Shown here in pieces: positions 1 through 12,727 of a DNA stretch of 64,000 bases. Origin of the DNA: Diploscapter coronatus. Taxonomy: Eukaryota > Nematoda > Chromadorea > Rhabditida > Rhabditidae. Every line of letters starts with the position of its first letter. Position 1 is the first letter of the stretch. The DNA is taken from NCBI GenBank assembly GCA_964036155.1, contig OZ038422.1, forward strand, positions 81,863,201-81,927,200, read 5' to 3'. A program made the position numbers and the translations under genes. Below the pieces are notes generated by a model. That model saw nothing but the letters and a program-made list of their open reading frames with translations, did not search any database and had not been told where the DNA came from.

Positions 1-3000
1 TTACAAGCGGGTTGATAATGAGATTATGATTATACGACACCATTCATAAAATAATTGATTCCTTTACAATCCGCCCTTCCTAAATGCCCGGGGCTGTAAA
101 CTGCGAAATCATGCGAAAAACACTTCTTAGGAATGAATTAATTCAGCTTCTTTTCCTTATCGCTCCAATAGGCTTTCATTACCTTATAACACAAAAATGA
201 GAAGTCATAAAGAGTAGGGAAGACACAAGAAATGCTTCACAACATAGAAAAGTTCCTTTTGGAATGGAATAATGTTGAAGAGTAGGAGCATAAAACGGGC
301 TGAAATGATTGAAAACTGTGCTTCTGTGCAAGGAGCCAAGCAGTGATAGCTGATAAGCAATTCGGTAGAAAGAAAGGAAGAAAGAAAAAGAGCGGCAGAA
401 CATAAAAGGACAGGAGCAGAAGTGGGAAAGGGAAGAGACAAGCAGGAATGCCTTTGACTGTCAACTGCCGATAAAACTTGCGAGCTAACGAGCCAAACGT
501 CCAGTAGCAGTTATCACAAAAGAGTACGGTAACTTGCAGGAGCAGTGCATAGAATCGAGGAGATACGCGAAATTCGGGCTGAAGCCTTTCCAATAAGAAA
601 AGTTTAGAAAGATCGAGAACAAAATTACTGTAGCCGAAAAGAGTGCCCAATTTAGTCGTAAAGAAAGAAACCTGGTGGAAATGAAAGGGACTCGCAAGAA
701 GCAGTGGATTTGCCGCTTTATGACCGGATTAGGTTGCGCACTTGCCTTGAGAAAAACGAAGAAAGGTCGATGTGAATCCTTTTAAAATCAGGAAAAGGGA
801 CGAACGAAACAATTTCTGTGAAAAGTGAAAATTTATAGAAGGAAATAAGCACGATGAACTGTCAAAAAATTCATGAACGAGGAGACGATAATTTACCGGA
901 AAACGATAAATTTTCCCCATCAAACCTCCAGTAGCGAGACTCTATTGTTTGATCGAGCAAAAGTTCGGCTGGAGGTCACAGGAAAAGATGAAGAAGAACG
1001 CTGCGCATACTGATGAGCGAGGAAATTATGCGCATACGAGATTCAACAGATAGACAGGAACAAACAAACACATTTGGATTAAGATGAAGAAGGCGTAAAT
1101 GGAGGAGGATATGTAAAATCCAGAGGAATAAGAAAAGAAAACCCCCCCCCCCCCCCATTGAATCACAAGAAATTACAAATTTATCTCAGCAAATCAAATC
1201 GGAAGAAATGAGAGAAAACTCGAGATAATGATGGATGAGTTGAAAAGGTACAGCAAATCGCGCAGATCTTGTAGATCTTGTCCTCAAAAGTCGGGAAGAA
1301 ATTTATTGTCCTGCCTAACAGCAATAAAGGAGTCGATTGGGAATCGGCAAAGGCAAAAGGCAGTGCGGCAAAAGATCGGACAAGATTACGGTACAGAACA
1401 GCGGCGAGAATCGTAAAAACAAGCGGCCTATCGAATTTGTAACATGGTTATTGATGGAAAGGCTGGAAAATTCAGTAAAAATCAATGTAAATGAGTAAAA
1501 TTAGGAAGAAAATCGGCTTGGAAATTGAAAGTTCGATAAACGTCGCTTTGCGTCAGTTCGCTGTAACGGCGAGCGGATTTCAAAAGCCACTAGGCAATTA
1601 GGCGCGTGCTCTTTCTATTTTTCCTTTATTTTCGCCAAATTAGTGGTGGTTTTGGTTGAATAGCTGTGACTTTGTTAGTGAATAGTAAATTCGATAGAGT
1701 GAACTGATGGAGGAAGCTGGGAAGCAGTGGTCGCATTCAGATGCTGGATTGTGAAAGGTCGGTCAACTCACAACTTTTATGGGGTGCTAATTTGCGAAGA
1801 GGGCATGAATCAGGTGTCAGATTTATGCAAAGGGATGAGAAAGATTATTCGAAAAATCATGTAAACTTTTGAGTCTAATTATGGACGAAAATATGAAAAA
1901 GTGACAGCTATCGATAGACAAATAAATGAGCGAAGCTTCAAAGGAAGGAAGGTGACATCTTGGCGCCTAGAGGGAAGTTTTTGAATCGATCAATCAAATC
2001 ATGAATAGGTCATTTGGAATTTGAATTTATTTTAAAAAAATGAAAAACTCATAATCAACGTTCGGAATTCGGAATTTCTCGCTTACAAAGGAGGACGTCA
2101 ACATAGGAACTCACAGATCTTGATGAAACTTACCAGACAGGGATTTTCGATTACGCTGATCACGATGGTGAAGTCGGAAAGTGGAAAATAGGAGCCTGGA
2201 AACAGGAAATTGGTGAAAGTCCTTTTTTCTTCAATTCGGTTTGCGAATTTAAAAATTGCATACATTTGTGACATCCAAATTTTCTCATTTCTCGCGCAAA
2301 ATACGAACGAAATACAGCTAAAAATTTCCTAACTTCAGGCTCCTATTTTCCACTTTTCGACTTCACCATCGTGATCAGCGTCATCGAAAATCCCTATCTA
2401 GTAAATTGCATCAAGATCTGTGAGCTCCTATGCTGACGTCTCCTTTGTTAGAATTGGCGTACACCTACGATCTAGAGTCGAGATTAAAGTTAAAAATTCA
2501 GAAAGACATTTTCCCACTCATGATATCGCGAAGTTCCTTTAGAAAAATTCAAATTTACACGAGTAAGGTTCATACAAATTACTTGTCGAAAGAAGAGCAA
2601 AAATTCTCGTCGTGGCCTCAAAACGATAACGTGAGATCGCAGGTGATTGGTTATGATAGGCGATGGACAAATGAGACCTGCAAGACCTGCAGAGGGAGGC
2701 TGAGAGATGAAAGGAGCTGTCCGCTGAATGCAGGACTCGGCGAGGGCGGACCGCTCACCTTCCACCACAGGAGCAATTCATCAATCTCGACACTTTTATG
2801 GCAGCCTCTCCCATTCTCGCATTCGGTTGGGAGAGAGACTGTAACTTGGCTTGGCAGGGGCTGGGCAAATTCGAGATAAAGAAGTGGAGAGAAGAAGGAA
2901 TACATGCATTTGATTGATTTTGTGAGCTCTTACGATTTAAATTGTTGGAGTTTTCGAGAATTTCTATATCATTTTTGATATTTTTCTATTCCAACATCTA

Positions 3001-3391
3001 TTCCTTAAAATTGGCTTTTGCAATGTATAGAAGGAGATCTTCCCTACCGCATTTTTGTCAAGAAAAAATCTTCGATTATGCAAATCTTCTTGTTTCCGCT
3101 GATTTCTTTATTCCAGCCGGTTTTCTTGATCTCCTTTTGTAATGCGATACGGTACTTGTCGGCTTGTTGTCACAGAGGGGATTAACGCTGCGAGAGACAA
3201 TGGAAAGCGATGAGGGGAAGAGAGAAGGAAAGACATAAACACGGTATTCTAGAACAATAGAAAATAACGCATCCTTTCTTGAATAGGATGAAGAAAGGAT
3301 CTGGGATAAATTCTATAAAAAAAGAAGCTAGATGAGACATCTTTTAGAAAATATTTATTGCTCTATCATCAACAAAAACAACATGATAAGT
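1..3391. other. Intergenic stretch with no supported gene
   Basis: I see no exon here with protein-like composition and matching splice sites. Open frames exist on both strands but have low-complexity, non-conserved translations. The stretch does hold a run of 15 cytosines (1142-1156) and a large inverted repeat (2084-2449), listed separately. Confidence 0.55.
2084..2449. repeat. Large inverted repeat, about 114-bp arms
   Basis: The left arm (about 2084-2198) and the reverse complement of the right arm (about 2336-2449) differ at roughly nine positions, including one single-base gap, so they are about 92% identical by eye. The spacer is about 137 bp and AT-rich. The arms carry no recognised transposase sequence. 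It may be a foldback/MITE-type element or the source of a long hairpin RNA. Confidence 0.85.
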
Positions 3392-5133
3392 TTATTTGGT
3401 AGCTTGATTTTCCAGGTAAATCTTCATTTCAGTGGATAGCCATTGCATAGCCTAAATTTGGGATAATTAGATAATTTACAAAGAAACAATTAACTCGGAA
3501 AAAATCAATGATTGTTATAGTGGCGCATAAAAGTTTGGAAAAAATGCAGGAGTTTTGAAACACCTCATGCCTAGTTTTCACGATAAATTCTTCGCCGATA
3601 TCATAGAATTGATAAAGATGGCATCGGATGAGTTATCCACAACATTTCGTTTAAGTTATTTCGTGACATTCAGATACCAGCAATTTTAAATATCAGCATT
3701 GTTTCAAATTTTGCGCTACTGTATTTTAAATTTTTGAGTCAAAATAAAAAGGAATATTTCCAATTATTTATCGCTGAAGATTTTTTTTTCGTAATCGGAT
3801 TACCTTGTCTAATCCTTGCCCATTAATCGCACAAGTCGAAAAGATTGACCAGTGATGGCCCCGAATAACGTCGAGTCCTGGAAAATTTGCAAAATTCAGT
3901 TGTTTCCTAAAAACTGTATACCCAATAATGTTGAAATTTCGGCTGAAGTCGACGCATCTTTCTGGTCCATTTTATTTGCCAAAATTAGTATCGGTATCTG
4001 GAAAATGCTGAATTAATCAAAGATCTTTTTACATTTTTCATGTATATGATATCTTTCAGAAGAAAAGCTGATCTGCAAAGATGCGTAATCAACTGAGACA
4101 TTAGCCTTTTCTAACATCGCTCAAAACTGGTCAGAATTTAGTGTTTCTAATCAAAGGTTTGAAATTTTTACGATTCTGACAGTAATTGACTTCTCAAAAT
4201 TTTCAGAATTGATATCATTTTTTTTTTGCATATTTTTAAAAATGTGGAGGTTGTTTACACTTTTGGAGGAGATATCTTTGTGATCGAGCAGCATCCACAA
4301 CTCGTCCCTTGCAACAGACATCCGCAGTCTGTCGGCACTGTCCACCACGAACACGATCGCCTGTGCAGACGCGTAGTACGATTCCCACAAATTTCGATAT
4401 TTCCCTGCAGAAAACAACGCACTCATTTACAATCTGCTAGGAATACTGTAATGGAGAGAACTCTCCCTTATTCTCATGCTTCTGGCCAGAAAGCTGTAAA
4501 TCTCGGAACGATAAAGAACCCAGAGACAGGGGAATATTCGAAAACCAGACATGAGAATTTTATGGGGTCAAATTGGAGAGAGTTGCTGAGATCTAAGGAT
4601 ATTTTATGGGTTTTCAACAGAAAAATTAATATCTATTTATTTAATTTTCGCCGATGATAGAAAAGGGTCTGACCAAGGATTTAAGATTCGCCCCGAGTCA
4701 GGCCTTTGGCGTTTTCTGACTATATTTAGCCTGAGGAATACGACTCTCGGTCCAATCTCGAACCTTAGGGTTCGGACAGCTCCGAAATTTACAGGAACTT
4801 CCAAATGGCCTACATTTTAGAAATCTGACCTTCGTTCAAGTTTCTTTTTCATTACAAACTCAATTTCATACCCGCTCCAGCCATATCGAATGCGTTGAAG
4901 CTGAAATTCTCGGTGGCGAAGTTAGTCATGGCATAACCGACTGTGGGAACTATCTGAGCCACTCGGGTGTCGGGAGTTTTCAGATGATTCAGTATTGTTG
5001 TCTGAAAGAAATTTACTCATTTTTGTAAATTTATTCACTTTACCTTTCCTGAATTATCCAACCCAATGACGACTACATTGACTTGCTTCTTGCCGAGTCC
5101 TAACAGTTGAGATAGTGAAGAGAAGAATCCCAT
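3392..5133 (-). CDS. arl-6: ARL6/BBS3 ciliary Arf-like GTPase
   Basis: Six exons in transcription order: 5133-5044, 5001-4872, 4404-4259, 3997-3922, 3877-3804, 3451-3392. Together they give 191 residues, close to the 186 of human ARL6. ARL6 recruits the BBSome coat to membranes at the ciliary base. The N-terminus ([16 protein letters not shown]) has the Arf-type glycine after Met. The P-loop GLDNSGKTT spans exons 1 and 2. NKMD is in exon 4, and the G5 region is replaced by [10 protein letters not shown]. The C-terminus reads [10 protein letters not shown] like the human end. Key oddity: the switch II motif reads DMAGAG where human ARL6 has DMSGQG, so the catalytic Gln73 is Ala73. All exon phases agree. 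The family is recognised from the whole-length match; loss of fast GTP hydrolysis is inferred. Confidence 0.93.
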
Positions 5134-6283
5134 CTAAATTTTCGTTGCTGTAATTTTGTTAAATTTTTAGTTCCAGTTATAGAAATGGTGGTAAAGCTAT
5201 GATATTTTGCACAATGCAAAAGTAATGTTTATCTTTCGAATGGTCGGTATTCCTTTGAAGTCAATAACCCAATCTCTCAGAGAGTCAATCGATCTCACTG
5301 CTCTCTATGCCATATGTGAACTTATTCAGCCTAACAATTTGACCCTCCTCATCCCCTCATCCCATTTCACACATCTTGAGCTCGGTCAGATCAAGGGTAA
5401 GCGGATAAAGTTATCCTGGATATTGAAAAATCTATTGAAATAAAAAAAATCATAAAAATATTAGCAAGACCAGAATATGAAGTATGTTGTTCAAGAATTA
5501 CTTATGAGATGGCAAATTTAATTTAGATTCATGCTGGATTTATGAATTTATAAACTTTTAAAAATTTGTATATTAAAATCTGAAGAATAGTCAGAATTTG
5601 AAGATGTTAGAAAACTGAAGAAAGTTCAGAATCAATCGAAGTGCTCTTTAGCGGAAACGACGAAATGTCCCTTCACTTCTCGAGTTACTATGGAAACGAG
5701 ATTCAGCTTGAAGGGTTGACTCGAATCAGAGCCTCAAAATGATGGCCTGTCATGCAACTCGAGGAAATTGGTGAAACATTTCCTTATCAATTATGGATAA
5801 TGATAAATTGGTTGCCAGAAATGGAACATGAAGATCAAATGATGAACACTTTATTCACACTAATTCAGTGATCATATACAAGTCATTACAAAAGGAAAGT
5901 AGGAACAAGTTACCGATAAAGCTACCAGAGTCCGGGAATAGAATAATTGTTTGTTAAATAAAAATATTTAGCTGACAAATTTACAAAAAAAATCACGGGA
6001 TAATTCCTGTGCGAGATTGAAGCTTTGGATTTGTTCGTTTCAGAGTAACTTTTTAAAATAAATGATTTAAAGATTGTCCCTAAATCTAAGTCTGAGTATA
6101 TCCCGTACCCTGATGAAGTCAAAAAATAGTAGCTCTACCTTTTCTGAGTTGGAGAAAGAATTGTCTACCCGTAGTCAAAATTGTATGGAAGGAGTTGAAC
6201 AATACGAGAAAACAGAAGAGCCTATTTTTGGCATCACAACGAAATTAGATTAAGTTTGTTCGGGAGGAGAATCGGCAAGTCGA
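5134..6283. other. Intergenic between EMC7 and ARL6, no gene seen
   Basis: The stretch is AT-rich and includes the likely ARL6 promoter (just above 5133) and the EMC7 3' end (below 6284). Short open frames on both strands have no recognisable domain. Confidence 0.5.
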
Positions 6284-8716
6284 TCATTTTCTTTTATGAG
6301 CCGACCCAGTCACTGCCTGGAAATGAATAATTTTTTATTAATTAAAAGAAGAATAAACAAGCTGATATATTATTTACGAGAGATATTTTATTTACAAAAG
6401 CTACCTCCGTCCTGCTTTTCGAGTTCCTTTTTCAATGAAATAATTTTGGTTGATGATAGAAAGTCTTGAACAGGGATTTCGAAAATCAAATGAAACTTTA
6501 AACTCGAACTCTAATCTCTAACAAGTTTGAGTTCGTTTCGAAAAATATGAATTCGAATCCCAAAATTTTCGAACTTCCAGAATCCCTAGCCCTAGACAAA
6601 CGAAGTATCTCAAAATCCAATATCGAAATATAATAAAATGAACAGGGCAAGCATTTATCTAGAATATCCTCCTTCAAAATGGCATTCTTAGTAATAAGAA
6701 AACTTTCAATTTACCTTTTTATTAGATGCAGTTTTCTTAGGTCCTCCGCCGAAGTAGTTGGCCATCATCTCGGAGACATCTGGCATGTCCATTTTGGGTA
6801 GAGACATTTGTTCCATTTCCTTCTGCAGCTGAGGGTCGTTCGCTGTCAATCTGAAACATTTTCATGAAACTAGCAAATTGATTGATTTGATTGGTCCCTT
6901 TACTCGTCACTCTTTGTTTTATGAATAGAAAGGAGAAGCCTCGAACTTGTTTGACCTGCAGCGAGGCAGTGAGTGGCTGAGTGTCTAATCATAATTGCAA
7001 ACAACACAGAATCGAATGGAACAATCAATGTGGGAGGTGAAATAATTGATCTACGAAAGTTAGCTGTTCTGCTTTTCCTTACATTTTTGATAAGTTTAAA
7101 AATATTAAAAAATCATCTTTCACATCAAATGCTACTGATTGTTTAGAATTGAGATAAAACACGATATTTGATAAAATTTTGTAGAAAGACTTGAAAGGAA
7201 ATGATAATCTTCCGTATACAGGGTGCTCCACAATTACTCTGATTTTTTTAAAACTTTTTTTAAAATAGAAATTAGTTTATCATTTGAACTTTCACGTCAC
7301 TAAAATAGCATTCAAACTTGATAATTTCACCGAATATCAATACTGACAACGAGGTCTTGGTAGAGTCGTGTCTTATTGCAATGAAAATATAAGATTTGAA
7401 AAGATAAAACGAAAGTATAAATCGGAGATTTGTTTGTGCAACATCCTGTATATTTTAATTCAGTCAAAATAAAACACATTTTGTGTGATGAAAGTTGAAA
7501 ATGACTTACTTGGGAATGATGACCATAACGAGGAAGGGGAGCAGAAGCATGAGAACCATGGGACTGAGCAGCATGTCTGTGATGCGCCACTCCTCCCGCT
7601 TGCGGAAATAGCGCGTCGGCTCTCGAGCCGTCAGCTTCAGAGGATACGGCAACTGGCTCACTGCATTCGGCTTAAAGTCAATCAATTTCGACTTGTTTTT
7701 TTAACTTCAAAAATATACCTGCAGAATACTGAGCTTTCTCGCGCGCATTTTTCCTTTCCCGGTGATGTCGACTCGAATCGGTTCAAAGAGAAAATCGACG
7801 TTTTCGATCTGAAAATATTCATTTTGCACCGAAAAAATATATGAAATTGAGTAATCTCAACTAAATGAGAAGACGTTTGTATATCTTTTGGAAAAGGAGA
7901 TGATAAAATTGCATCTTTCAAAACGTTGCACAATTGCATTCCTTCAAATATTGTACATTTCCTGAAGAGGTGGCATTTGTACGTATATTAGTTTTAAAAA
8001 TCCAACCTTTCGAACAAACTCAAAATGAATGTGATCAGAAACGACTAATCTAGTATTTTTCTTGAAATTTTATTTTTATCGAGAAAAAACCATACCTGCA
8101 CAACATAGCTTCCACTAGGCACATTGTCGACAACGAAGGAGCCGTCCTCCTTGACGAATCCGATGTGCTGGCCGTGGTTTAGCAACACGCGACTGTTCGA
8201 TGCCCAGCGCTCGCCTTTTGACGAGGCAGGGAAAATCACCTCAAACAAACAAATGGGTAAATCATGAAGTTATTCGAATAAACGAAAGCTCGCGATAAAT
8301 GTTAGATTTAGGAAAATCTAATGGAGCTGAAAAATATGAGGTCTACCAATAATTGCGTTCAGACTTTTTATTTAACCTTGCTCATTTCCCTTTCCTAGAC
8401 TACTTGAGAACAAGCGATAAGTTAATTACTATGTAAGGAGATAATCGACATTGCAACTGGTGAAATTTGGTCTACAAGATTGGTGAAAGTGAAAACTAGG
8501 AAAAATAAAAGTTCTGTACGAAACCGTGAACACAGCCCGATTTTTTTGCTTTGTTATCATTTTGACTCGAGTATTTTCAACTGTTTAAAAATGAAAAAAT
8601 CTTACATCTCCTTCGACTCTGAAGCTGCTCGCTGCGGTCGTCGCCACATCCTCCCCAATGACTAGCTCGATTAGAGCGATTAGAATGCAGGACAGAACTG
8701 GGATTGGGATGTTCAT
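6284..8716 (-). CDS. emc-7: ER membrane protein complex subunit 7
   Basis: Six exons: 8716-8606, 8239-8096, 7808-7719, 7670-7510, 6850-6715, 6316-6284, giving 224 residues (human EMC7 has 242). EMC7 is a single-pass subunit of the EMC insertase, with a beta-sandwich in the ER lumen. Residues 1-20 form a signal peptide (IPVLSCILIALIELVIG). The lumenal domain includes GFVKEDGSFVVDNVPSGSY, matching the family's carbohydrate-binding-like fold. A membrane segment follows (MVLMLLLPFLVMVIIPK). The cytosolic tail has PDVSEMMANYF and a basic end, as in human EMC7. The last exon is tiny (11 codons) but matches the phase and supplies the basic KRK terminus. Intron 4 (7509-6851) holds a small TIR element. 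Confidence 0.93.
7217..7450. mobile_element. MITE-like element with mariner-type termini
   Basis: The left end TACAGGGTGCTCCACAA (7217-7233) and the right end TTGTGCAACATCCTGTA (7434-7450) are imperfect inverted repeats, and both sit beside TA dinucleotides. The 234-bp unit has no coding capacity and lies inside EMC7 intron 4. The ends resemble those of Tc1/mariner-like non-autonomous elements by memory only. Confidence 0.65.
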
Positions 8717-9466
8717 CTCAAAGTATCTAATTTAGTTCAATTTCAAGAATAACTCTCTTCCAGGTAATTTATTTCGGTTCAAACCGAATATGGTCGTATT
8801 CTGAAACTAAAAATATACACAGATATTTATTTTTCCAAGTTATCAATCGGTCAAAATCAAGTAAATCATAATTCATATGGTTTATGGAATGAATGCAGCT
8901 TATTCTAGCATTTCGTCAATATTTTCCTTCCCTTAGTGAATTTAAAAACGAAATTTAATTTTAAGAGGAAGAGAAATATCTTAGATGGAACTCGATGAAA
9001 TGCATATCATTTTCGTCACATAATGGTGAAATTGCAAAGTTTAGCTAATTTGTTGCAAAGTTATCAAATAGATACCTTTCAAGAAGTGAAAATGAATAAA
9101 TTAAAATCAAATTAAATTAAACCTTTGTGAATAAGATAATTTTTGTAGATTTGCAAGAAAAATTAATTGATAAAAGAGCACTTTCGCGGCTGATAAAGCA
9201 CTGAACTCCGAACGATCAGGTCACTTGTGAGAGAAAAGAAACGAAATTCGATTTCGAGACTTTTTAAAGAACAAATTTTAGAAAATGCAGCGAAATATTT
9301 AGAAAAATTCACTACATTTTTATTTTGAATTAACGTTCCTTTGTAAATTTGTCATTAGGGCGGAAAACTCTGAGGCAATTCCGGAGAAAACGGAAACGAA
9401 AAAGTAGTAGGAAGATTAAAAAACAAACAAACGGGTCCAATCCTGTGTTTGGCAGATTGATGTCTT
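8717..9466. other. Intergenic between ARPC4 and EMC7, no gene seen
   Basis: AT-rich sequence holding the ARPC4 3' region and the EMC7 upstream region. No exon-like stretch is visible on either strand. Confidence 0.5.
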
Positions 9467-10919
9467 CTAGTTGAATCGCTTGAGGAACTCCTCTGCAGAC
9501 ACACGCGCTCGCGCGTTCAACGACAATTTCATCTCGCTTATTTCCTGAAGATCAGAGGAATTTGTTTAGAAAATTAGAAAAATGTTTTCTTGGAAGGCTC
9601 ACATATTTTGAGAATCAAATAATGTTGATAATGGAGAAAAAGTGGGTGAACTTCCCGGATATAAAAATAATTCCAAGCTTTTAATAGAAATAATGCCTAT
9701 AATTTTCTTTTGGGTAGTTCCTTAGAAAATAATAAAGGAAAATAAAAAGCCTACTTTATCAATTTCCTGCATGAAATGTAGCAAGAAATCGACGAGTTTG
9801 TGCTTGTACATGGATTCCGTGTGGTGGGCTGTGATCAGGAACGATATGTCATAGCCTGCAGAGAATAAATACATAATCATGTTGCAAGACTAGTGAATTG
9901 TTACCAGGAATGGGTTTCCTTCGAAGAACGAAGAAGTTGTCGGCTCGTTGACACATGAATCGAGTGAATTTGTGGCAGAGGATTTTCTCGATCTCATCCG
10001 ACTGCTTGATGGCTATTGAAACCCTGAAGATCGAAGTCTACATTATTGATTATTCTAGTCAACTATCAGGAAACGTATGATATTGTTTTGATAATCCAAT
10101 CTAGTTAATCGACAAATTTAAAAACAACTTTCAGATCGTTGAACAGATACAGTAACTAAACAATTTAGTGATTCTACATAAAAAAGAGGATGCTTGACAT
10201 GAGGAAACTATAAAAATCAGCAATCAGCGCCTACCTAACAGAATTGACGGAGGGCTCGATGAGGACTTTCTCCTGTTTGTTCCTGGCGACCACCACAGGA
10301 GTCATCAGCAGCTCCCTCGACGTCTGCACTTCCACTTCTGAATAATAGCAAATCAATATATTTAGTTTATTTGCGGGGGTTTATGGAGTTCGCAAAATTG
10401 AAAAATATAACTCATTTTCTCTAGATACGGTGAAACGAATTCGTAACAGTTCATTGTATTATTATTATAACCCTCACCTGTTTGTACCATTTACCATATT
10501 TTCTAGAAAATAGTATGAACAAAAGTTTTTAAAAATATCGATTGTATAAAGGGTCAAAGGAAATAGAAGAAGTAAGCGTCATCAAACTGACCAGGCTTGT
10601 TGTGTCGTTCGACGACCTGAGAACTGAACTGCTCCAGACATAAGGCTGCCTGGAGAGTGGTCCGCACTGCCTCGAGGTAGGGTTGCAGAGTCGCGCTCTG
10701 CAAAAACAGGCATAGATTAAATTGTACCGCTTGATGAGATGGTTTAATAATCGTTTCGCTGAGCGATCAGATGAATTCTAGATTGTTTGCCAAACAAATT
10801 CGATGCATTTAATAACATCGTCAAAATTCAATTTGTACGAAAACCTGAGATTTTGGCTGAAAAATAATCATTTTCCTTGAAAAAGTTTAAAATCCCCAAA
10901 AATCATGGTTAAATACCAT
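9467..10919 (-). CDS. arx-6: Arp2/3 complex subunit 4 (p20)
   Basis: Exons: 10919-10917 (ATG only), 10697-10592, 10337-10235, 10023-9905, 9855-9755, 9544-9467, giving 169 residues (human ARPC4 has 168). ARPC4 forms the core of the Arp2/3 complex with ARPC2 and supports branched actin nucleation. Similarity runs end to end: [62 protein letters not shown] and [15 protein letters not shown]. The first coding exon is only the start codon followed by a GTATTT donor. That is the weakest part of the model, but it supplies the expected Met directly before SATLQ. The second-exon donor is GTCAGT. Symbol by C. elegans convention. Confidence 0.93.
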
Positions 10920-11719
10920 TTATTCAAACGCACGACCGGTCTCTGTCTCCGTGTTCGTCCCTTCTTCCTTCCGAAATCGGTCGATCTTCTACCGAATCCA
11001 CTCACAACTCTGAAATGACTCAGGTTGATTGATAAAACCATAAATCAGCAAAACACGAGAATTAGTCAGACAAATCAGGCAGAGGGAAGAGAAGCGGTGA
11101 TGCTGCACGATGAATAATAAAGGCTAGTGGGAAAGTCGGAAGAAGAAAGGGAAACGAGAGAAGGGAAAGGGGAAAATCAATAGCCACAGAGCAGGGTTGC
11201 AGGCTGCAAGTGCACAAACTATATTTATTTATTGCCAAACATGGTCAAGCATATTTCGAAATTCCCTCCCAATACTTTCCTGGAAAAATACAGAAATTCC
11301 TGATCTTTGATCCACGAGTTTTTTCCCTGCATAAAACCGGTTCTCTTTGGATCCCGATTCAGGTTTTTATCGTGATTTGGGATAAAGTAAAAAACTCGTC
11401 GGCGGAAAAACGAAAATAAAATCCCGAAAAATCGATATGTGTGGAGCATTTGTCCATTTGTCTCGCGGTGCTTCCCATTCTCATAGTCAGTTTTCATAAG
11501 TTTTCGACACTTTGCAAGAAGCGCAAAAAGCGTCGAGGTCAAGTGTGTCTGAAAGAGAATTCCTTCCCTCACATTTCATTATGACTTCCAAAAATGAAAA
11601 TAGAAGAATAGAGATATTGACATTCTTGACTTCCTGACGAGTTCTTGCAAATTTCCCACTTATTCAAAGAATTTATCAACAACCAAAAATCAACAATTCT
11701 AACAAAGAAACGATAACTC
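10920..11719. other. ARPC4 upstream region, no gene seen
   Basis: The gap holds the ARPC4 promoter/5' UTR and the METTL18 3' end. Sequence near 11060-11200 is purine-rich. Open frames at 11225-11572 lack any recognisable motif. Confidence 0.45.
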
Positions 11720-12712
11720 TTATTTTCTCCGTAATTCAACGATTTGCCTCGGAACGCCTTCATCGATATTTTTGACGATTTTGTGGTCGAATCTCGCGTG
11801 CTTTGTCGTTGCATCCAGAAACGCAGCCACACTGCCACCGACGCCGAAATAATACGTTTTCGCGGCGAGAAGTCTGCAAAAATTAACTTCTTTTGATCTC
11901 TTGATCAAAACTTGTGATTCTTTAAAGTGTATTTTTAGGAAAACTATCTCACATGATTCCCGAATCTGCCAAAGCATAATTGAACAAATCGAGCAGAGTT
12001 CCGTAGTGATCCTCACTGTAGATCGTCTCGGCCGTCAGGATAAAGTCGAATCTGAAATATTTCATTTTTTAAATAAAATTATGAAACCTACGATTTTTCT
12101 CCGATTAAGTTCTTGGTTTCGCTCCACGGGCCGCCTACAAATTCCACTTTTTCTTGACTGATTCCATTCAATTCCACGTTTTTCTTTGTGAAACACTCCA
12201 GAACAAAGCGGTTCTGAATTTTTACAAAACTGAAAAAGGAATAGCATTTTTGAAAACGCACATAATCCTGAAATACTGCCTTTTGTGCTCCGAGTTTGAG
12301 TGTCATCAGAGCGGGCAGGCCTGCGCCACAGCCTAACTGAAAATTGCATCATTTATATCGTAAAACAATTAATTTCCTTACTTCGAGTACGGTCTTTCCT
12401 GGTAAAGCATCCTTCTCCTGTTCCACATAGTTGCACAAATCTAGAGCGCACTCCCACACCTGAAAAAATCATTGAAAATTCGGAACTAAACAATTCTTGA
12501 GAAGGACATGATGTAAAATTCACAAATTAGAGTACGATACTTTTCATTGAATTCATAGATCCCACCTTCAACCCTCCTTCATAAACGTTGGGCGTCAGAT
12601 CAGATTTGGAGATGTCAGCGAGTTCCGGCGATTCCGAGTACTGCTTTGCAGCCAGATTTTCATCGATCTCCTTCTCAGACAAATATCGTAATCCTCGAAA
12701 CTCCAAAGGCAT
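11720..12712 (-). CDS. METTL18/HPM1-type protein-histidine methyltransferase
   Basis: Exons: 12712-12566, 12459-12382, 12336-12262, 12213-12092, 12051-11953, 11873-11720, giving 224 residues. METTL18/Hpm1 methylates a histidine in ribosomal protein uL3. Diagnostic features: VYEGGLK then VWECALDLCNY, the SAM-binding motif VLELGCGAGLPAL, FQDYNRFV, the GGPWSE motif, LTAETIY, and the C-terminal KTYYFGVGGSVAAFL with NIDEGVPRQIVEL. Human METTL18 shares these. The N-terminus is much shorter than the human one. I chose ATG 12712 because a strong acceptor (TTTTTGTAG) ends 15 bases upstream, as expected for a trans-splice site. An upstream in-frame ATG at 12793 would give 251 residues by reading through that acceptor. 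Gene-family identity is solid; the start is less certain. Confidence 0.88.
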
Positions 12713-12727
12713 CCTATTATCTGGTTT

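Noticed and set aside
237..650. 137-codon minus-strand open frame near the left edge
   Set aside because: Phe/Leu/Ser-rich translation typical of AT-rich noncoding DNA read in the pyrimidine-rich direction.
2430..2879. 149-codon plus-strand open frame
   Set aside because: It begins inside the right arm of the inverted repeat and has no domain-like pattern or splice context.
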